Source: Bacteroides sp.
GTDB taxonomy: Bacteria > Bacteroidota > Bacteroidia > Bacteroidales > Muribaculaceae
Direction of reading: 5' to 3'
Length of the DNA stretch: 53,332 nt
Assembly: GCA_014802265.1 (NCBI GenBank)
Contig: JAAVCP010000012.1
Span: 1-53,332, forward strand
Part shown: positions 51,636 through 53,332 of the stretch, piece by piece
Position numbering within the stretch: the first letter of the stretch is position 1
How the letters are laid out: every line of letters starts with the position of its first letter
Made by a program: the position numbers and the translations under genes
Notes under the pieces: generated by a model
What the model saw: the letters and a program-made list of their open reading frames with translations, nothing else
What the model was told of the DNA's origin: nothing
Databases searched by the model: none

Positions 51636-52607
51636 ATGGATAAAAAAGAAGAAAAGCTCATACGTTTTGACTGGGCAATCAAGCGACTTCTGCGACATAA
51701 GGTAGACCACAGCGTCCTGAACGGCTTCCTGACCTCACTGCTTGGCAAGCCGATAAGGATACTGCATCTTCTGGAGAGCGAGAGCAACCGGGAGGATGCA
51801 GACAACAAGCATAACCGTGTTGACATCCTGGCAGAGGAGGCAAACGGGTCTAAGATAATCATAGAGGTGCAGAATGAGAGCGAGGACTCCTACTTCTCCC
51901 GTATGCTCTACGGTTCGTCGAAGCTTATAAGCGAGTACCTCAAGCGCGGGGAGGACTACGACAACGTGTCCAAGGTGTACAACATCAACATAGTCTACTT
52001 CAACCTTGGGAAGGGTAACGACTATGTCTACAGGGGCATCACGGAGTTCCGAGGCATCCACAACAATGAGCTTCTGGAGCTACCGGACAGGCTCAGGAGT
52101 AAGTATCACGTAGACTCGGTTAGCGAGCTGTTCCCGGAGTACTACATTCTGAAGGTGAGTGAGTTTGACCGCTGGTCGTCGACGCCGATAGACCAGTGGA
52201 TGTATTTTCTGAGCACCAGCACCATACCGGATGGGTCCGATGCCCCCGGTCTTGCAGAGGCACGCCGCCAGCTCAGGATCTCCTCCCTTACCCCCGAGCA
52301 ACGCCGGGCATACTTCGAGCACCTTGACAGCCTTGCGTCGATGAAAAACATTGTCAACGACGCGCACGCCGACGGCATCTGGGAGGGAGTAAAGATAGGC
52401 AGGGAGGAAGGCAGAGAGGAAGGCATAGCGGAAGGTCTCAGAATCGGCGAGGAAAAAGGCAGGGAGGAAGGCATAGAGGAAGGTCGTATGCAGGAACGGC
52501 TTTCAATTGCCGACTCGATGCTTAAGGCAGGTATGTCTCCCGAGCAGGTTGCCACAATCACCGGTCTCGACCTGTCCCTTCTCAACAAAGGGAAGCCGCA
52601 GCAGTGA
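51636..52607 (+). CDS. PD-(D/E)XK nuclease of the Rpn / transposase-like family
   Basis: A 323-aa protein (from ATG 51636) of the PD-(D/E)XK 'transposase family' common in Bacteroidetes and related to the recombination-promoting nucleases Rpn. The N-terminal FDWAIKRLLRHKVD precedes the nuclease core. The metal-binding Asp lies in NRVDILAEE, and IIIEVQNE supplies the Glu and Gln of the E-x-Q motif. The C-terminal part is a charged repeat (GREEGREEGIAEG and similar) followed by a short helical tail. Members cut DNA and promote recA-independent recombination, and no terminal inverted repeats are required. It is flanked by a remnant of its own end and by a decayed copy of the end of the giant peptidase gene. 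Confidence 0.88.
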   Translation: MDKKEEKLIRFDWAIKRLLRHKVDHSVLNGFLTSLLGKPIRILHLLESESNREDADNKHNRVDILAEEANGSKIIIEVQNESEDSYFSRMLYGSSKLISEYLKRGEDYDNVSKVYNINIVYFNLGKGNDYVYRGITEFRGIHNNELLELPDRLRSKYHVDSVSELFPEYYILKVSEFDRWSSTPIDQWMYFLSTSTIPDGSDAPGLAEARRQLRISSLTPEQRRAYFEHLDSLASMKNIVNDAHADGIWEGVKIGREEGREEGIAEGLRIGEEKGREEGIEEGRMQERLSIADSMLKAGMSPEQVATITGLDLSLLNKGKPQQ

Positions 52608-52630
52608 TGCTTTCTCAATCCTTAGAGAGC

Positions 52631-52700
52631 ATGCGCTTTCCAAAAATAATGGTGACATAAGCATTTGAAATAAATTCGTTAAGAGTACGAAATAAAATAA
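52631..52700 (+). pseudogene. Decayed copy of the giant peptidase gene's 3' end and trailer
   Basis: TGCGCTTTCC, TAATGGTGAnATAA, TGAAATAA and TTAAGAGT follow in the same order and near spacing as at 51329-51410, where they form the last codons of the giant peptidase gene and its trailer. A small deletion has broken the frame (CAF-Q-K-stop). It lies just after the nuclease gene. Confidence 0.65.
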
Positions 52701-52702
52701 GA

Positions 52703-52739
52703 GAGGCAGAGCCATAATTCAGATTTAGAACTCTGCCTC
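52703..52739 (-). terminator. Terminator of the partial secreted-protein gene
   Basis: GAGGCAGAG (52703-52711) pairs with CTCTGCCTC (52731-52739). On the minus strand a T-rich stretch follows. It is 22 bases past the stop of the minus-strand gene. Confidence 0.75.
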
Positions 52740-52760
52740 CTGATATTTCTTTTGGGGATA

Positions 52761-53332
52761 TTAGCGGTTAATTGTGTTTGTGAATATTTTCTTAGTTGTA
52801 AACGTACCGTCAGGATTGATTGCTCGTTGAATATACACTCCTTTATCGGGACGAGTAATCTCTCTGCCATTCAGATCATAGTATTTAATGGTGGCAATCT
52901 TATCATTTGCCACAACATGGCTGATGCCTGATGTTATGTCGCCGGACTCTACATCATAAGTGATTATGGGAGACTGGTATTGATTGCCTTTCTCATCAAT
53001 ATATACTGACTGTACTCCTATTGTGGTAATGTCTTGAGCAAAGAAATTTACATTATGGTAGGCTCCATAAGATTGAATGTCATATCCACAATTGAAATCA
53101 AAGGGAAGAATAGTAATTTCTTTATCCAAATCCTGGTATTCGTCAGGATAGAAAGTCATTAATTCACCGTCGATATAAATTGAGTAATACAAGTTGGACG
53201 TATGCAGCAACTCATTATTTATGTTAAAGATCGGAATATTGAAACTTAGGGAACAGTAACCCATTCCAAAGTCTGGTGAATAATATAAATTATTCGGTTC
53301 TTGTGGAGTAAGACTTATGTCAGATGACTGGT
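52761..53332 (-). CDS. C-terminal part of a secreted protein with a sorting tail (partial)
   Basis: The minus-strand frame is open to the window edge, so the 5' part is missing and the internal ATG at 53264 is not the true start. About 190 residues are visible. The first part is beta-rich (YYSIYIDGELMTFYPDEY and neighbours), with no catalytic motif. The last 60 residues have the form found at the end of many Bacteroidales exported proteins: GISHVVANDKIATIKYYDLNGREI, then PDKGVYIQRAI and KKIFTN, a type-IX-like sorting or anchoring domain. The protein family cannot be named from this part. It converges on the nuclease gene with a terminator hairpin between. Confidence 0.78.
   Translation of the reverse strand, partial: QSSDISLTPQEPNNLYYSPDFGMGYCSLSFNIPIFNINNELLHTSNLYYSIYIDGELMTFYPDEYQDLDKEITILPFDFNCGYDIQSYGAYHNVNFFAQDITTIGVQSVYIDEKGNQYQSPIITYDVESGDITSGISHVVANDKIATIKYYDLNGREITRPDKGVYIQRAINPDGTFTTKKIFTNTINR

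Noticed and set aside
51636..52607. A complete insertion sequence around the 'transposase-like' nuclease gene
   Set aside because: No terminal inverted repeats or short target-site duplication were found; the flanking similarities are gene 3' ends in direct orientation.

Overview
The window looks like a chromosomal segment of a gut Bacteroidales bacterium, most likely Muribaculaceae or a close relative. The reasons are: promoters of the Bacteroidetes type (TTG, about 19 bases, TAnnTTTG); a SusC/SusD pair; surface lipoproteins with an acidic export signal after the lipobox Cys; a family-117 glycosyltransferase; and giant secreted proteins ending in type-IX-like sorting tails. No phage, CRISPR array or complete insertion sequence was seen.

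Layout. 1-840: the end of a membrane protein, tRNA-Leu(CAG), and a gene-free, AT-rich stretch with hairpins and a degenerate 20-25 base repeat. 839-5814: housekeeping genes (unknown protein, rnhB, polyprenyl synthase, polA). 6167-13644: a four-gene SusC/SusD/lipoprotein operon with no hydrolase or regulator. 13727-16746: an MgtC-like protein, facing a two-gene unit of a GT4 glycosyltransferase and a degenerate alanine-dehydrogenase-like protein. 16886-26705 (minus): nine tightly packed genes encoding an inner-membrane protein, a 1021-aa tubulin-like GTPase, a zinc-ribbon/TM/MORN protein and six exported proteins. Upstream lies a structured RNA ending in an intrinsic terminator. This operon is the best candidate for an undescribed system. 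27335-33960 (minus): steroid 5-alpha-reductase-like protein, OYE-type flavoprotein, SDR, GT117 and shikimate kinase; the first three look like an A-ring steroid/bile-acid reduction cassette. 34224-37667: DUF3737, a PatB/MalY C-S lyase and a MATE exporter. 37965-51357: two giant secreted proteins, one with about 30 InlB-type repeats and one a C10 peptidase fused to leucine-rich repeats. 51358-52760: a PD-(D/E)XK nuclease gene (Rpn/PDDEXK transposase family) flanked by a remnant of its own 3' end and by a decayed copy of the neighbouring giant gene's 3' end. 52761-53332: the C-terminal part of another secreted protein, cut by the window edge.

How the genes may work together. The tubulin-like operon reads as one envelope-spanning assembly: a cytosolic nucleotide-dependent protein, two membrane anchors, periplasmic PEGA, NTF2-like and unknown proteins, a putative outer-membrane barrel and a lipoprotein. 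The steroid cassette would reduce a delta-4-3-keto A ring to 5-alpha or 5-beta products and interconvert the 3-oxo/hydroxyl group. All function calls come from reading motifs by eye; no database search was run.
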